Source of the DNA: Termitomyces sp. T153
Taxonomy: Eukaryota > Basidiomycota > Agaricomycetes > Agaricales > Lyophyllaceae
Direction of reading: 5' to 3'
Assembly (NCBI GenBank): GCA_018296165.2
Contig: JACKQL020000010.1
Span: 806,001-870,000, forward strand
DNA: 64,000 nt
The notes under the pieces were generated by a model. That model was not told the origin of the DNA and ran no database searches. It saw only the letters and a program-made list of their open reading frames with translations. Positions 52,659 to 62,662 of this stretch are shown here, in pieces. Each line of letters starts with the position of its first letter. Positions within the stretch are counted from its first letter, which is position 1. Both the position numbers and the translations under genes were made by a program.

Positions 52659-54131
52659 GTGAAAAACTCTGTTACATTAAGGAAAAGAGAAACTAGGACC
52701 AATAGCAGTGGTTCAAAATCCTTTTTGCCTGACCCTGAAACCTTACTCAGAAAGAGAAAACTTCAGACTGAGAAAGTAATTTCAAGCTCACCAAAAGAAC
52801 TGTACCCTACTACTCAACCAGTTTCTACTGCCTCAATTATGGAGCAAAATATCAGATATAAACTACCACTGCCTGATAGCAGGGATGCACCTAAGTTTAA
52901 GCACACTGAGCCCTCTGAGGTTTGTTGCTTTTTGCAAAGGATGATCTCTCTGTTTGAGCATGCTGGGATCCATGGAGATAAAGAAAGGAAAAAGAGAATC
53001 TTGGAGTATGTGGATGCTCAGACTGAACAGGAATGGCTGGGCTTTGATTCCTTTGGAGATGACTATACTTGGTCTGCTTTTGAGAAAGAGATCAAGGAGT
53101 CTTATCCAGAAGCAGTGGATGACACAGGTAGTGTTGCAAACCTGGACAGAATCTGCAGAGAACATGCCAGACTTAGTAGGAATGACACTACAGAAATCCA
53201 TTCTCTCATAAGAAAATTTAGAGCTGAGGCTAAGAAGTTGGCTAATGTCACTGGGAATGGGTCTCTGGTAGACAAATTCCTGGGGTGCTTTACACCAGCT
53301 TTTGGAGATGTGATTGAGGAGAGGTTGATCAGTAGATATGGCCACTACAAAGACCCTGCTAGGAATAGGCACAAGGACAACAAATATGACCTATCAGAAG
53401 TGCTGACAGTAGTGGGGACCTTGATAGATGGTGCTACTGTAAGGAGCCCTAGAGAGGAAAGAGTAGAGAAAATGGAAACTAGTAGGGGAAACATTAAGGA
53501 GGAGGAAGTGGAGGAGAAAATGGCTCATCTCCAAGATACTGTGGTTACCATTGGGAAACAAATAGGGAGCATCCAGAGTACCATGCAAGCTTTGCAAGCT
53601 GGTCAGTTGGACATGCGCAATACCTTCTTAAATACCAAAGGGAACCAGGGTATAAGGACAGAAGGGCCACCTACCTTTCCAACTTCTGGAAGAAGTGGAG
53701 TTACTTGCTTCTATTGTTGGCAAACTGGGCATAGAATCTCAGAGTGTGAAGTCATCAAGGGAGATGTACAAAAAGGATGGATCATCCTACTGGAAGGGAG
53801 AGCCAGGCTACTTAATGGTGCTCCTTTACCTAGGGATCCTGCTGGTATATCTCCTCATGCTAGATTAGCACAAGTACATGATAAGCAGGTGAACATGTAC
53901 TTTGGATGGCCAGAAGATGACCCTCCAGAGACAGTCACTTACTCTACCTATGTGAACTCTGCTAGAGATACAAGGGATGACATGCTAGAGCGCCTTCAAT
54001 ATAAGGAGTCAGATCGCTTGGGAGACTTGGAGAAAGGTTTCAATAAAATGGCTGAGATGCTCAGTGTGTTGATCAACACCAGAAACACAGCCAGCCCTGA
54101 GGGACAGAAATCTTCCTCTAAGGATTTTTAA
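52659..54131 (+). CDS. gag: Gypsy Gag (capsid and zinc knuckle)
   Basis: An open frame of 490 codons. A capsid-like helical region (FLQRMISLFEHAGIHGDKER, IRKFRAEAKKLA) precedes one CCHC zinc knuckle, CFYCWQTGHRISEC, near residue 350. Such proteins form the particle shell and bind element RNA. The first ATG in frame is 52839 (MEQNIRYKLPLPD); the frame is open upstream from about 52602, with GTG at 52659 but no ATG. It stops at TAA 54129-54131. The CpG content is very low. Confidence 0.85.
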   Translation: MKNSVTLRKRETRTNSSGSKSFLPDPETLLRKRKLQTEKVISSSPKELYPTTQPVSTASIMEQNIRYKLPLPDSRDAPKFKHTEPSEVCCFLQRMISLFEHAGIHGDKERKKRILEYVDAQTEQEWLGFDSFGDDYTWSAFEKEIKESYPEAVDDTGSVANLDRICREHARLSRNDTTEIHSLIRKFRAEAKKLANVTGNGSLVDKFLGCFTPAFGDVIEERLISRYGHYKDPARNRHKDNKYDLSEVLTVVGTLIDGATVRSPREERVEKMETSRGNIKEEEVEEKMAHLQDTVVTIGKQIGSIQSTMQALQAGQLDMRNTFLNTKGNQGIRTEGPPTFPTSGRSGVTCFYCWQTGHRISECEVIKGDVQKGWIILLEGRARLLNGAPLPRDPAGISPHARLAQVHDKQVNMYFGWPEDDPPETVTYSTYVNSARDTRDDMLERLQYKESDRLGDLEKGFNKMAEMLSVLINTRNTASPEGQKSSSKDF

Positions 54132-54139
54132 ATAGCTCA

Positions 54140-55168
54140 ATGAAGGCAATCAGGAAAGAGGCATCTCAACCAGGAGTATCCTCATTGCCAGAGAGAACCC
54201 CTGAAAAACCCTGGAAAGAAAAGCTAACTCTGGTGATTCCACCTAGAGTTGCACCAAAACTGGACCTACCTTTTGAGAAGGTTCCAGCCCTCAATGAGGG
54301 ACCAGACTTGCCAGTGCAGGACACTGTTAAAAGTTCCTTAACAGGAACAAAGAGGAAGGAGTGGGATAGGACCATTGATAAGCTCTGGGAGGCTACTGTA
54401 CCTTTCAGTACTGGAGAACTGTTAGATGTGGCTCCTGGATTAAGGGAGGCAATGATACAAAAATTGACTCTCAAATCAGGGACTCAGTCTAGGGATCCTA
54501 ATATCCCAAGAGTAGCAGTTCAACAGCAGACTGTAAGGGAGAAGAAACCTCCTGACAAAGTAGATGTCAATGACCTACCAATGGCAACCTATTTCATTGC
54601 AGATGGAACACAGGATGATTTGCCTACTGGTGCAGTAGTGCATCAGGATTGTGTAGCCACTTACTTGGAAAATATCCCTCCAGGAGAAAAGCCAGTAGTG
54701 GTGTATGTGGCAAGAGATTTGCAAGTGTTGAGATCCTTGAACCCTATTGTCAATCAGAGGGGACAAGTAGAGACAATTCTAGATAGTGGTTCTCAGATAG
54801 TCTGTATGGCACTAGATGAGGCACTTCGTTTAGGATTGACTTGGGATCCAGACATATGCTTAAGGATGGAGAGTGCCAACAGTCAAGTGAATACATCAGT
54901 TGGTTTAGCCAAAAATGTGCCATTTACTTTTGCTGAAGGCTTCACCATTTATCTACAAGTGCATATCTTTGTCAAGCCAGCTTATACTGTCTTGTTGGGT
55001 CGTCCATTTGACACACTGACAGAGAGCAACATACAAAACCTTCAAGATGGCAGTGCCATCATAACTATCAGAGATCCTAATACTGGTCGCCGGACAGCCC
55101 TGCCCACTCTTCAAAGAGGGAAGGTGCCAAAGGCAGGTGTTGGAGGAGATAGTGATCCAAAATTTTAA
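54140..55168 (+). CDS. Gypsy aspartic protease region
   Basis: A frame of 342 codons, -1 relative to gag. The retroviral-type protease active site reads ETILDSGSQIVCMAL (DSG), followed by a flap-like stretch and VLLGRPFDTLTES. It would process the Gag-Pol products. ATG 54140 lies 8 bases past the gag stop. The frame ends at TAA 55166-55168. Confidence 0.85.
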   Translation: MKAIRKEASQPGVSSLPERTPEKPWKEKLTLVIPPRVAPKLDLPFEKVPALNEGPDLPVQDTVKSSLTGTKRKEWDRTIDKLWEATVPFSTGELLDVAPGLREAMIQKLTLKSGTQSRDPNIPRVAVQQQTVREKKPPDKVDVNDLPMATYFIADGTQDDLPTGAVVHQDCVATYLENIPPGEKPVVVYVARDLQVLRSLNPIVNQRGQVETILDSGSQIVCMALDEALRLGLTWDPDICLRMESANSQVNTSVGLAKNVPFTFAEGFTIYLQVHIFVKPAYTVLLGRPFDTLTESNIQNLQDGSAIITIRDPNTGRRTALPTLQRGKVPKAGVGGDSDPKF

Positions 55169-55200
55169 ATCTCAATGATCTGGTCAGTGACCAGGGAGAG

Positions 55201-56742
55201 GTGGCAGTAATGTTAGGGGAGAAGGAGAATGGTGAAGTAATGGTGACTGGATACACTATAAATCATAGTGGATTCAAGAACCTGGAGTTGAGAGATGTGT
55301 ATCTGCAGGCCTTTGCTACAGAGGGAGATATGAGAGGCAGAGATGAGAAGACATTAGCAGCCTATCTAAATAGGCAGCTGTGTCAGATACCAGAGAAGTT
55401 AGAAGAGGTCTTAGTACAGCAGGAAAGCCTAGAGCTAGAAGCAGGTGTGGGGGAAACTGCACAAGTATTCTCTAAGAAATACAAACCTGTTGCTAGAAAG
55501 GTGAAACCTGTACTAGGAACCTCTCCTGAGGAGTTTAGAATTGCAAGGTGTATCACTGGAGATCCACTAGCAGACATGCCACAGTTGGACCCAAACCCAC
55601 CTAAGTTCAAACCCACAGGGAGGTACACTGCTGAGTGCAAGGAAATCATTGACCAACTACATGGTGATGGTTTCCTATGGCCAGAGGAGATGAAGGCAGT
55701 ACATCATCTAATGATGCTGCAGAATGAGGCTTTTGCATGGGATGATTCTCAAAGAGGTAGGCTCAAGGAGGAATTCTTCCCTCCTGTAGTAATGCCAGTA
55801 ATTCCTCACACCCCCTGGGTATTGAAGAACATTCCCATTGCTCCTGGACTCAGAGATAAAATCTGCCAGATGATAAAGCAGAAAATTGAGGCAGGAGTAT
55901 ATGAGCCATCCAACTCTTCATACAGATCCCAGTGGTTCACAGTATTGAAGAAGGATGGTGAGAGTTTGAGGATAGTTCACAGCTTGGAACCTTTAAACAA
56001 AGTAACCATAGCACATTCTGGGTTGCCACCAGCAACTGAAGAGTTGGCTAGTCATTTTGCTGGCAGAGCTTATGGAGGAATCTTTGACTTGTATGTGGGA
56101 TATGATGAGAGAGTGTTGGATGTGAAGTCTAGGGACTATACCACCTTCCAGACACCCTTTGGTGCTCTAAGGTTGGTAACTCTGCCAATGGGCTGGACAA
56201 ATTCAGTACCAATCTTTCATGATGACATTACCTTCATCTTGAAAGATGAGATACCTCATGTAACTTGGCCATATATTGATGATGTGCCAATCAGAGGTCC
56301 ACCTCATAGGTATGAGTTGCCAGATGGAGGCTATGAAGTTATCCCAGAAAACCCAGGCATTAGGAGGTTTGTATGGGAACATCTGCAAAATGTAAACAGA
56401 GTGTTACAAAGAATCAAATATGCTGGAGGGACTTTCTCTGGGAAGAAGTCAGTAGTCTGTGCAGATGAGATTGTAGTAGTTGGACACAGGTGTTCCTATG
56501 AGGGACAGAAACCTGAGACCAAGCGGTTGGCCATTGTTATGGGGTGGGGTGATTGCCAGGACAAGTCAGATGTCAGAGCTTTCCTAGGTACTTGTGGTAC
56601 CTTTAGGATGTTCATTAAAGACTATGCTAAAGTGGCTGCACCTATCAACAAATTGACTCAAAACCACACACCATTTGTTTGGGGTGAGGAACAGCAGTCA
56701 GCAATGGCTCAGTTGAAGAAGTTGCTAGCTGAAAGTCTCTAA
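55201..56742 (+). CDS. Gypsy reverse transcriptase
   Basis: A frame of 513 codons, -1 relative to the protease. It is open upstream from about 55159, across the protease stop; ATG at 55210. RT motifs: WFTVLKKDGESLRIVHSLEP, GGIFDLYVGYDER (first Asp), QTPFGALRLVTLPMGWTNS, and the catalytic WPYIDDVPIRG (YIDD). A connection domain follows, ending RAFLGTCGTFRMFIKDYA. The frame ends at TAA 56740-56742, where the RNase H frame begins one base back. Confidence 0.92.
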   Translation: MAVMLGEKENGEVMVTGYTINHSGFKNLELRDVYLQAFATEGDMRGRDEKTLAAYLNRQLCQIPEKLEEVLVQQESLELEAGVGETAQVFSKKYKPVARKVKPVLGTSPEEFRIARCITGDPLADMPQLDPNPPKFKPTGRYTAECKEIIDQLHGDGFLWPEEMKAVHHLMMLQNEAFAWDDSQRGRLKEEFFPPVVMPVIPHTPWVLKNIPIAPGLRDKICQMIKQKIEAGVYEPSNSSYRSQWFTVLKKDGESLRIVHSLEPLNKVTIAHSGLPPATEELASHFAGRAYGGIFDLYVGYDERVLDVKSRDYTTFQTPFGALRLVTLPMGWTNSVPIFHDDITFILKDEIPHVTWPYIDDVPIRGPPHRYELPDGGYEVIPENPGIRRFVWEHLQNVNRVLQRIKYAGGTFSGKKSVVCADEIVVVGHRCSYEGQKPETKRLAIVMGWGDCQDKSDVRAFLGTCGTFRMFIKDYAKVAAPINKLTQNHTPFVWGEEQQSAMAQLKKLLAESL

Positions 56743-56771
56743 AACCACTTGACTATGAGTCAGGAGGGGCA

Positions 56772-58997
56772 GTGGTCTTATCAGTAGACACTTCTTGGAT
56801 GGCAGTGGGCTTTGGAATCTTCCAAGAAGCTCCAGACAATCCTAAGCAACGCACTTGTGCTAAGCTAGGATCCATCACCTTGAATGAAAGAGAGGCAAGA
56901 TTCTCACAACCTAAGAGAGAACTCTATGGTTTGATGAGAGCCTTGCAAGCTAATAAGTATTGGCTAGTTGGTTGTAGGAAGCTTGTAGTAGAGACAGATG
57001 CCAAGTATTTGAAAGGAATGCTAAGCAATCCTGGAGTAGGACCTAATGCCACCATCATGAGATGGATTGAGGATATACTACTCTATCATTTTACTTTGAG
57101 GCATGTGCCAGAAAAGACCTTTAGTGCTGATGGCCTGTCTAGGAGGCTCAAGCAGCCAGAAGATGAGGAGTACCCACCTGTTAATCCAGAGTTGGTGGAC
57201 AACCCAAAGACTATGCACTTTGAATATCCAGCAAAAACCAACAATGAACTAGGATGGGAGGATTGGGAACCCTTAGCACTTAAAGAGTTTGCAGATCAAA
57301 TTGACACTAGAGGTGGCTATCTACATACAGTAGCCATTGAAGTATCAGATTTTGAACAAGAACTTGATAGAGCAAGGTCTCAAGAGATGGAACTTAGGAA
57401 GGCAGTTCTAAGTCAGCAGCAGACATCTAAAATAGATCCTGTTGCAGTACTATCTCTTTCTCAGCCTCTGTTACCCACAGAAGGTACTGAGGAAGAAAAG
57501 GAAGCAGACTTACAAGCCTACTTAGAACATAGGAAGGGTGGTGAGAGTGAACAGTGGGATGACTTGCTACCAATTGTACAAAGCTGGCTACAAGACCCAA
57601 GCAAAGAACCTGAAGGTTTGAAGGGTTGGGACCCAGACAAGTTCAAGAGGTTTGCAAGACAGTTCTTCTTTGATCAAAAGGGGAGACTGTACAAGCGCAA
57701 TCATGAGGCTAGGCATAAGCTAGTGGTCAATATTGATAAGCGAATGTTCATGCTTAAATCAGCCCATGATGCCTTAGGGCACAGAGGGACTTATGCAACC
57801 AAAATGTTAATACAAGAACGATTTTGGTGGCCAGGGATTGATGGAGATGTACAGTGGTACATTGGGACTTGTCACAACTGTCAGATACGTCAGAAGACAG
57901 TTGTAAACAGAGCTCCCACAGTAACCTATACACCCTCTATCTTCCAAACAATTCACATTGATACCATGCACATGACTCCAGCTTCAAATGGCTGCAAGTA
58001 TATTGTCCATGGTAGGTGTGCATTGTCTTCATGGATGGAAGGGAGGCCTCTGCGCAAAGAAAACCATAAAACAATTGGTCAATGGTTGTTTGAGAATGTG
58101 ATTTGTCGCTGGGGTTGCATTGCAGAGATCATCACTGATAATGCTGGACAATTCAAAAAGGTCACAGCTTGGATAGAAAGTAAATATGGAATCAGAGGCA
58201 TTGCCATCTCTCCATACAACTCTCAAGCTAATGGCAAAATTGAAAGACCACATTGGGATGTCAGGCAGGCTTTATTCAAAGCTTGTGAAGATCGCACTAA
58301 ATGGTTTTGGTTCTTCTTCCATGTAATGTGGAGTGATCGCATTACTATTCGGCAGAGATTTGGGTGTTCACCATACTTCATGGTCACTGGAGCTCATCCG
58401 ACTCTACCTTTGGACTTAGTAGAGGCTACCTGGTTAATAGAATTACCAGAAGGACCATTATCTACAGAGGAGTTGATTGGGTATTGTGCTAGGGCTTTAG
58501 CCAAGCACCACCAGCATGTAGAAGAGATGAGGGAGAGAGTTGGGAAGGACAAACTCCAATGGGCCTTGAAGTTTGCAGAAGAGCATAAACACTCTATCAA
58601 AGACTTTAATTTCAAGCCTTTGGACTTAGTCTTGGTCAAGAATATGATTACAGAAAGTTCACACAGTGCTAAAATGCTGCCCCATTTTCATGGTCCAATG
58701 GTGGTAATTGCTAAGACCAAGGGTGGTAATTACATTGTGGCAGAACTGGATGGGTCAGTTTGGCAGACCAGAGTTGCAGCTTTTAGAGTAGTCCCTTATA
58801 AAGCTCGAAGACAATTGGAGCTATCCCAGAGCCTGGAGCAATGGGTAGATATCACTCCAGAAAAGTTAAAAGAGTTAAGGGAGGAACTGCAAAGGCCTAC
58901 CATAAATGCTATGTCAGATTTGTCATTCGGATCTATAAAGCTTCATGAGCCTCTAGATGATGACATGACGAAGTCGGACAATAGCCCCGAAAGTTGA
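56772..58997 (+). CDS. Gypsy RNase H and integrase
   Basis: A frame of 741 codons, open from about 56739 and -1 relative to RT. RNase H: VLSVDTSWMAVGF, KRELYGLMRAL and VVETDAKYLKG give the acid residues. Integrase: the zinc part HDALGHRGTY...CHNCQ (HHCC), then the DDE catalytic core with IHIDTMHMTP, ITDNAGQFKK and NGKIERPHWD. A C-terminal GPY/F-like module reads HFHGPMVVIAKTKGGNY. No chromodomain is seen. The frame ends at TGA 58995-58997. Confidence 0.92.
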   Translation: MVLSVDTSWMAVGFGIFQEAPDNPKQRTCAKLGSITLNEREARFSQPKRELYGLMRALQANKYWLVGCRKLVVETDAKYLKGMLSNPGVGPNATIMRWIEDILLYHFTLRHVPEKTFSADGLSRRLKQPEDEEYPPVNPELVDNPKTMHFEYPAKTNNELGWEDWEPLALKEFADQIDTRGGYLHTVAIEVSDFEQELDRARSQEMELRKAVLSQQQTSKIDPVAVLSLSQPLLPTEGTEEEKEADLQAYLEHRKGGESEQWDDLLPIVQSWLQDPSKEPEGLKGWDPDKFKRFARQFFFDQKGRLYKRNHEARHKLVVNIDKRMFMLKSAHDALGHRGTYATKMLIQERFWWPGIDGDVQWYIGTCHNCQIRQKTVVNRAPTVTYTPSIFQTIHIDTMHMTPASNGCKYIVHGRCALSSWMEGRPLRKENHKTIGQWLFENVICRWGCIAEIITDNAGQFKKVTAWIESKYGIRGIAISPYNSQANGKIERPHWDVRQALFKACEDRTKWFWFFFHVMWSDRITIRQRFGCSPYFMVTGAHPTLPLDLVEATWLIELPEGPLSTEELIGYCARALAKHHQHVEEMRERVGKDKLQWALKFAEEHKHSIKDFNFKPLDLVLVKNMITESSHSAKMLPHFHGPMVVIAKTKGGNYIVAELDGSVWQTRVAAFRVVPYKARRQLELSQSLEQWVDITPEKLKELREELQRPTINAMSDLSFGSIKLHEPLDDDMTKSDNSPES

Positions 58998-59179
58998 CAA
59001 AAAAGCTTAAATTTTGCTTAAAATCAAAAATAAGTTAAAGAGACTTAAGATCACACGTTTTTGGGGTTAAGGGCATTATATTTGGGGGTCGCGAATTAAG
59101 GAAATAAAAGGGGAAATTTTGTTATGAGCGGGGTGGTCAAAAATAACTACGTTAATTTAAGCAAAGGCAGCGCCAATGC

Positions 59180-60465
59180 TTACAATGCGGCGGCCTCTTG
59201 TACGAGTACGGGGGGACAGGGATTTTTCAGGGATGAAGGGGTGATTTCAATATCAGAGTCAGAATCGACGATCTGGGACGCTAAAGTAAATAAAAACGAG
59301 TTGGGAAAGTTGGAAAGGAGAAATACCTCAGGCAAAACTTGCAGATCGTTGAGCAGATCTCCAGTGCGTTCGACGTCGGAGGGGCCGAGAGTTTTGTCAA
59401 GACGGGCAAGGCGAACTGAGATGAGCTTATAAACTTGAAGGGCGATGTCGAGAGAATAAAGTTGTTGCTGAGCAGCGAGCTGGACAGCCTCACGATGTTT
59501 TTGAAGGTCGGCACGAGGGAGAAGAGCGTCGTCGTTGGCGAGTTGGACCGTTTCGAGGGCAGCGTCGACCTGGCCAAGAAGCAAAAGCACAGCCTCGCTT
59601 CCAGGTTTGAGGTTGGCTGAGAGGAAGGGTCAGGAACAACGAAAAGAGAAGATGGGGATAAAGGACGAATGGAAGGCAGGAAGAACCTTAAGTTTTTTTG
59701 GTTTAGGCTTGCCGTCGGGCTCGGTCTGGGATAAAAGAAGGGATAAGGTGTCAAAACGATGAGCGAGCAAGTCGAGTTTGTAAGCTAGACTTACGTTAGC
59801 TCGCCGTTTGCCAGAACGAATAGAGGGCGGACCTAGCATGTCGACGTCCTGACCCTGAGTTCGCCGCTTCAGCTGGAAGGGTAAGACGACAGTCGGACAA
59901 GGGGATTAGCAAGAAGGCATACCTCCTCTGCTTCCCGCTGGCGTTGGACCTCGCGACGATTTTTTTCGATTTGAAGGATAGCGTCAGCAAATGTGAGGAA
60001 GGACTGAATGTCGGTGGAATCATTAGCAGCATCACGATCGATCACTGGGAGGGTGGCGGTCAGGGAGTCGAAAAGACCCTTTTGCTTGGCAATACGCGGG
60101 AAGTCGGCCTGGTCGGCGAAGCGCTGAAGCGAGGAGAAGAAGGATGAAGAAGGAAAGGAAAAGATGGAAAGGGGACTCACCAGCTGCATGGTACCAAGAT
60201 ATTGGGCGTGGTCAGCCTGAGTTCCAGGGATGCTGGCTGCGACCCTGCAGAAGCCAATGACGGCCTGGGCAAACAGGGGAAGCTGGAGGACTGCTAAGAT
60301 AACTTGATGCGCGTCACGCTTGACAGAGCGCTGGAGAAGGGCAAAATTGTCGGGCGAGTTCTGGCCAGAACTTGAACGAGCAGTTGGAGGTGCGCGAGGA
60401 AGTTTGGCGGCGGGACCCACAGGGTTTTTGCGAGGAGCAGTGGGAATGGGATGGTTGGGGGCCAT
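59180..60465 (-). CDS. Antisense, intron-bearing gene inside the retrotransposon, unknown product
   Basis: Between integrase and the 3' LTR, on the strand opposite to gag-pol. ATG 60463-60465 starts MAPNHPIPTAPRKNP, then LLQRSVKRDAHQVILAVLQL. Intron-like segments: GTGAGTCCCC...CTTCAG (57 nt) before RFADQADFPR, GTATGCCTTC...TTCCAG before LKRRTQGQDVDM, and GTAAGTCTAG... before LLLLGQVDAALETVQL. The end is acidic (DSDSDIEI) and stops at TAA 59180-59182. About 290 residues, mostly helical, with no fold I know. Acceptors of the last two introns are uncertain. TATAAG lies upstream (about 60503). The DNA is CpG-rich, unlike gag-pol. Confidence 0.6.
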
Positions 60466-60654
60466 CGTTGCGTGGAAAAGGGTGTAGTGTCGAGGGTGTC
60501 CTTATAGGACGGCGGGTACGATCGAGGAAAAGAAAAAGAAAATTTTGACTGAAGAGAATTCAGTTGTTTGTCGAAATTTTCTGGGGGAATCGATCGCGCG
60601 CGGGGTCAGCACTCAAATGAAGATGCAGAGACCTGACTGGGGGCAGTCAGTAAA

Positions 60655-60669
60655 ATGGTGTGGGGGAGG
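60655..60669 (+). other. Polypurine tract
   Basis: ATGGTGTGGGGGAGG ends directly at the 3' LTR start, the expected place for plus-strand priming. Confidence 0.6.
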
Positions 60670-61548
60670 TGATACGCCTGTCTCGTACTTCGAGACAGGT
60701 TGAATAAAGAACTAGGAAAATTACCATAAAAACAAGCTGAAAACTGTAGGCTTGGGTAAGATGCCGAAAACTGTAGGCATAAGAACGTACCTAGAATAAT
60801 AGAGTATCACTGAGGAACCCAAAAGCATGCAGACAACGATGCCAGCAGGAATGATGACGTCAAGAGGAAAAGCTGGTGACGCATTTGATCGACGATCAAT
60901 GGCTGTGCTCGGCAACCCGGCTAGAAAGATAACCGATGCCGAGGACAGCCATGAACATCTAAAAACACGATGATAGAACCCTATTCCCCTCGATACCAGA
61001 TGCCGGACCACCTAGGCATCCAAGCTGACAGCCATACGAACCGCACGAAGGCTATGGGAGAAGAAGGAAAGGAAAAAGAACAAGAGGAAAGAGGTCGGAC
61101 GAACGAAAAGCCGAGTAACCCCGACCCAGCACGTCATTGCAAACAGCCAGCCAATAATGGAGAAAGGCCAAGAAAAACCACGCGGTACACCTACAGGCGC
61201 GCATGAAAAACAGCCGGGTCCGTGCGCGTATGACAACCTATAAAAAGGAGAGCAGGATTGGGGGAGAGGGCAAGCAACGACGTACCATGGCTTGGCTAGC
61301 CCCAGGGAGCGGCTAACTTAGGCTTACGAGTATTTAGTTGGTTTGGGTTTTTATTTATATATATATATTTGAGCCCATTCAAAAGTTCGAGACCATCTCA
61401 ACTAGCGAATAAATCAATTTAATTATTATCTACGACTGTAAACGTCTAAGTGAGCTTTCGTGTAACCTAAGCCTCCAAACTCTGTGAGAGTAAAGTTTGA
61501 TCCGTTGATCTGATCAATTGACGACATCAAAACTTACATTTTGCATCA
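60670..61548 (+). repeat. 3' LTR
   Basis: Starts TGATACGCC and ends TGCATCA; matches 51643-52520 with about 20 differences and one single-base indel. The hairpin recurs at 60677-60699 and the TATA at 61239-61246. Confidence 0.92.
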
Positions 61549-62662
61549 ATGGAAATCAGATAATTATATGCCCCCTAACCTACATCCTGCTCTTTGTTGG
61601 ACCCCCCATAAACCATTCGACATGTTGCCATACCCTCATATAGAGTGGCAAATAGTTAGTAAGAAGTCACAATTAACATGGGTACTGACACATAGTACCA
61701 CATTTATCTCGGCAAAAGAATCTCAACAACCCATTGTTACAAACAAAATTTCAATAAAACAAAAGGCATCTGACACACTACAACCAGGAGTGACAATGAA
61801 ACCTAAGATTGACATTGTAAGCAATGATTTATTGTCTAATGAAGGACAACGGTTACCTGTAGGTCCTAGTTGGAGCAATAATAGTTGTGCATACGACGCA
61901 GTTATATCTATACTTTTCAATATATGGAGAGAGAACAAGGACTATTGGTCACACCAACTGTGTGTTAATGGGGGTAGAATGTCAAAGCATACCATTACAT
62001 TGTTCACCAATTTATCAGAGCATACAGATCGAAATCTGAACAACATTTGTGATGACTTGAGATACAAAGTTTTGAGTTCCAAACCTCATATATTCCCTAA
62101 TGGAAGATACATTAGCATGCACTGATTGATAGACAAACTTATCAGATATAACCAGGAAATATACATTTCGTGTATGGAGTGCCCCTCTCAACACTTACAA
62201 ACTAGGAGAGGCATATCCAGATCATGTACTTCTCAGATAGTGTTGCTGAATAATACATATGACAGTGTACAGGAGAGCCTGCGAGGTAACTTGTCAGAAA
62301 TTGAATGTTATTGCTGTACTTGCAATAATTGCTTGTTACAAACATTAAAATTCGTTCATGCTCCCCCTGTTGTAGTTATAGATGTTTTGTCTGTGAACGT
62401 GCACATGAATCAAGAATTGACAGTGTCGATTGCTAACTCTCCTGATTGTCAATATGTAGTCAAAGGAGTCATTTATTTTGGTGGCCATCACTTTACCTCT
62501 CAATATATAGACTCTTCTAGTACAGTATGGTATCATGACGGTGGGGAAACAGGATGCTCGATGTTGAGAGATGGTAATTTAGGTGATCGAAATGACAGTA
62601 CATTTCTAAATACATGCAGAGGTCAGTCAGCATCTGTTGTATTATACGTAAAGGACGATTAG
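61549..62662 (+). pseudogene. Ubiquitin-protease-like cysteine peptidase of a mobile element, disabled
   Basis: Two frames in the same register, split by one TGA at 62123-62125. The first holds RLPVGPSWSNNSCAYDAV, like the Cys box of USP-type peptidases. The second holds a CxxC pair region (CYCCTCNNC), and GVIYFGGHHFTSQYI with VWYHDG, like the His box. Such peptidases occur in some large fungal transposons; I cannot assign the element class. The gypsy element sits directly upstream and interrupts the frame. Stop TAG 62660-62662. The gene is broken at least twice (insertion and TGA). Confidence 0.6.

Larger units (their letters stand above)
51643..61548 (+). mobile_element. Ty3/gypsy LTR retrotransposon, 9.9 kb, with extra antisense gene
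   Basis: Two LTRs of 878 and 879 bp (TGATAC...CATCA) enclose gag, protease, reverse transcriptase, RNase H and integrase in Ty3/gypsy order on the plus strand. The flanking four bases ATGG are duplicated (51639-51642 and 61549-61552). A putative PBS follows the left LTR and a G-rich PPT precedes the right LTR. Between integrase and the right LTR lies a minus-strand, intron-bearing gene. The coding part is split over several frames, so this copy may be defective. The LTRs differ at about 20 sites, nearly all CpG transitions, so the insertion is fairly young. Confidence 0.93.

Noticed and set aside
54166..54474. 102-codon minus-strand frame in the protease region
   Set aside because: It is antisense to an obvious protease ORF; no motif.
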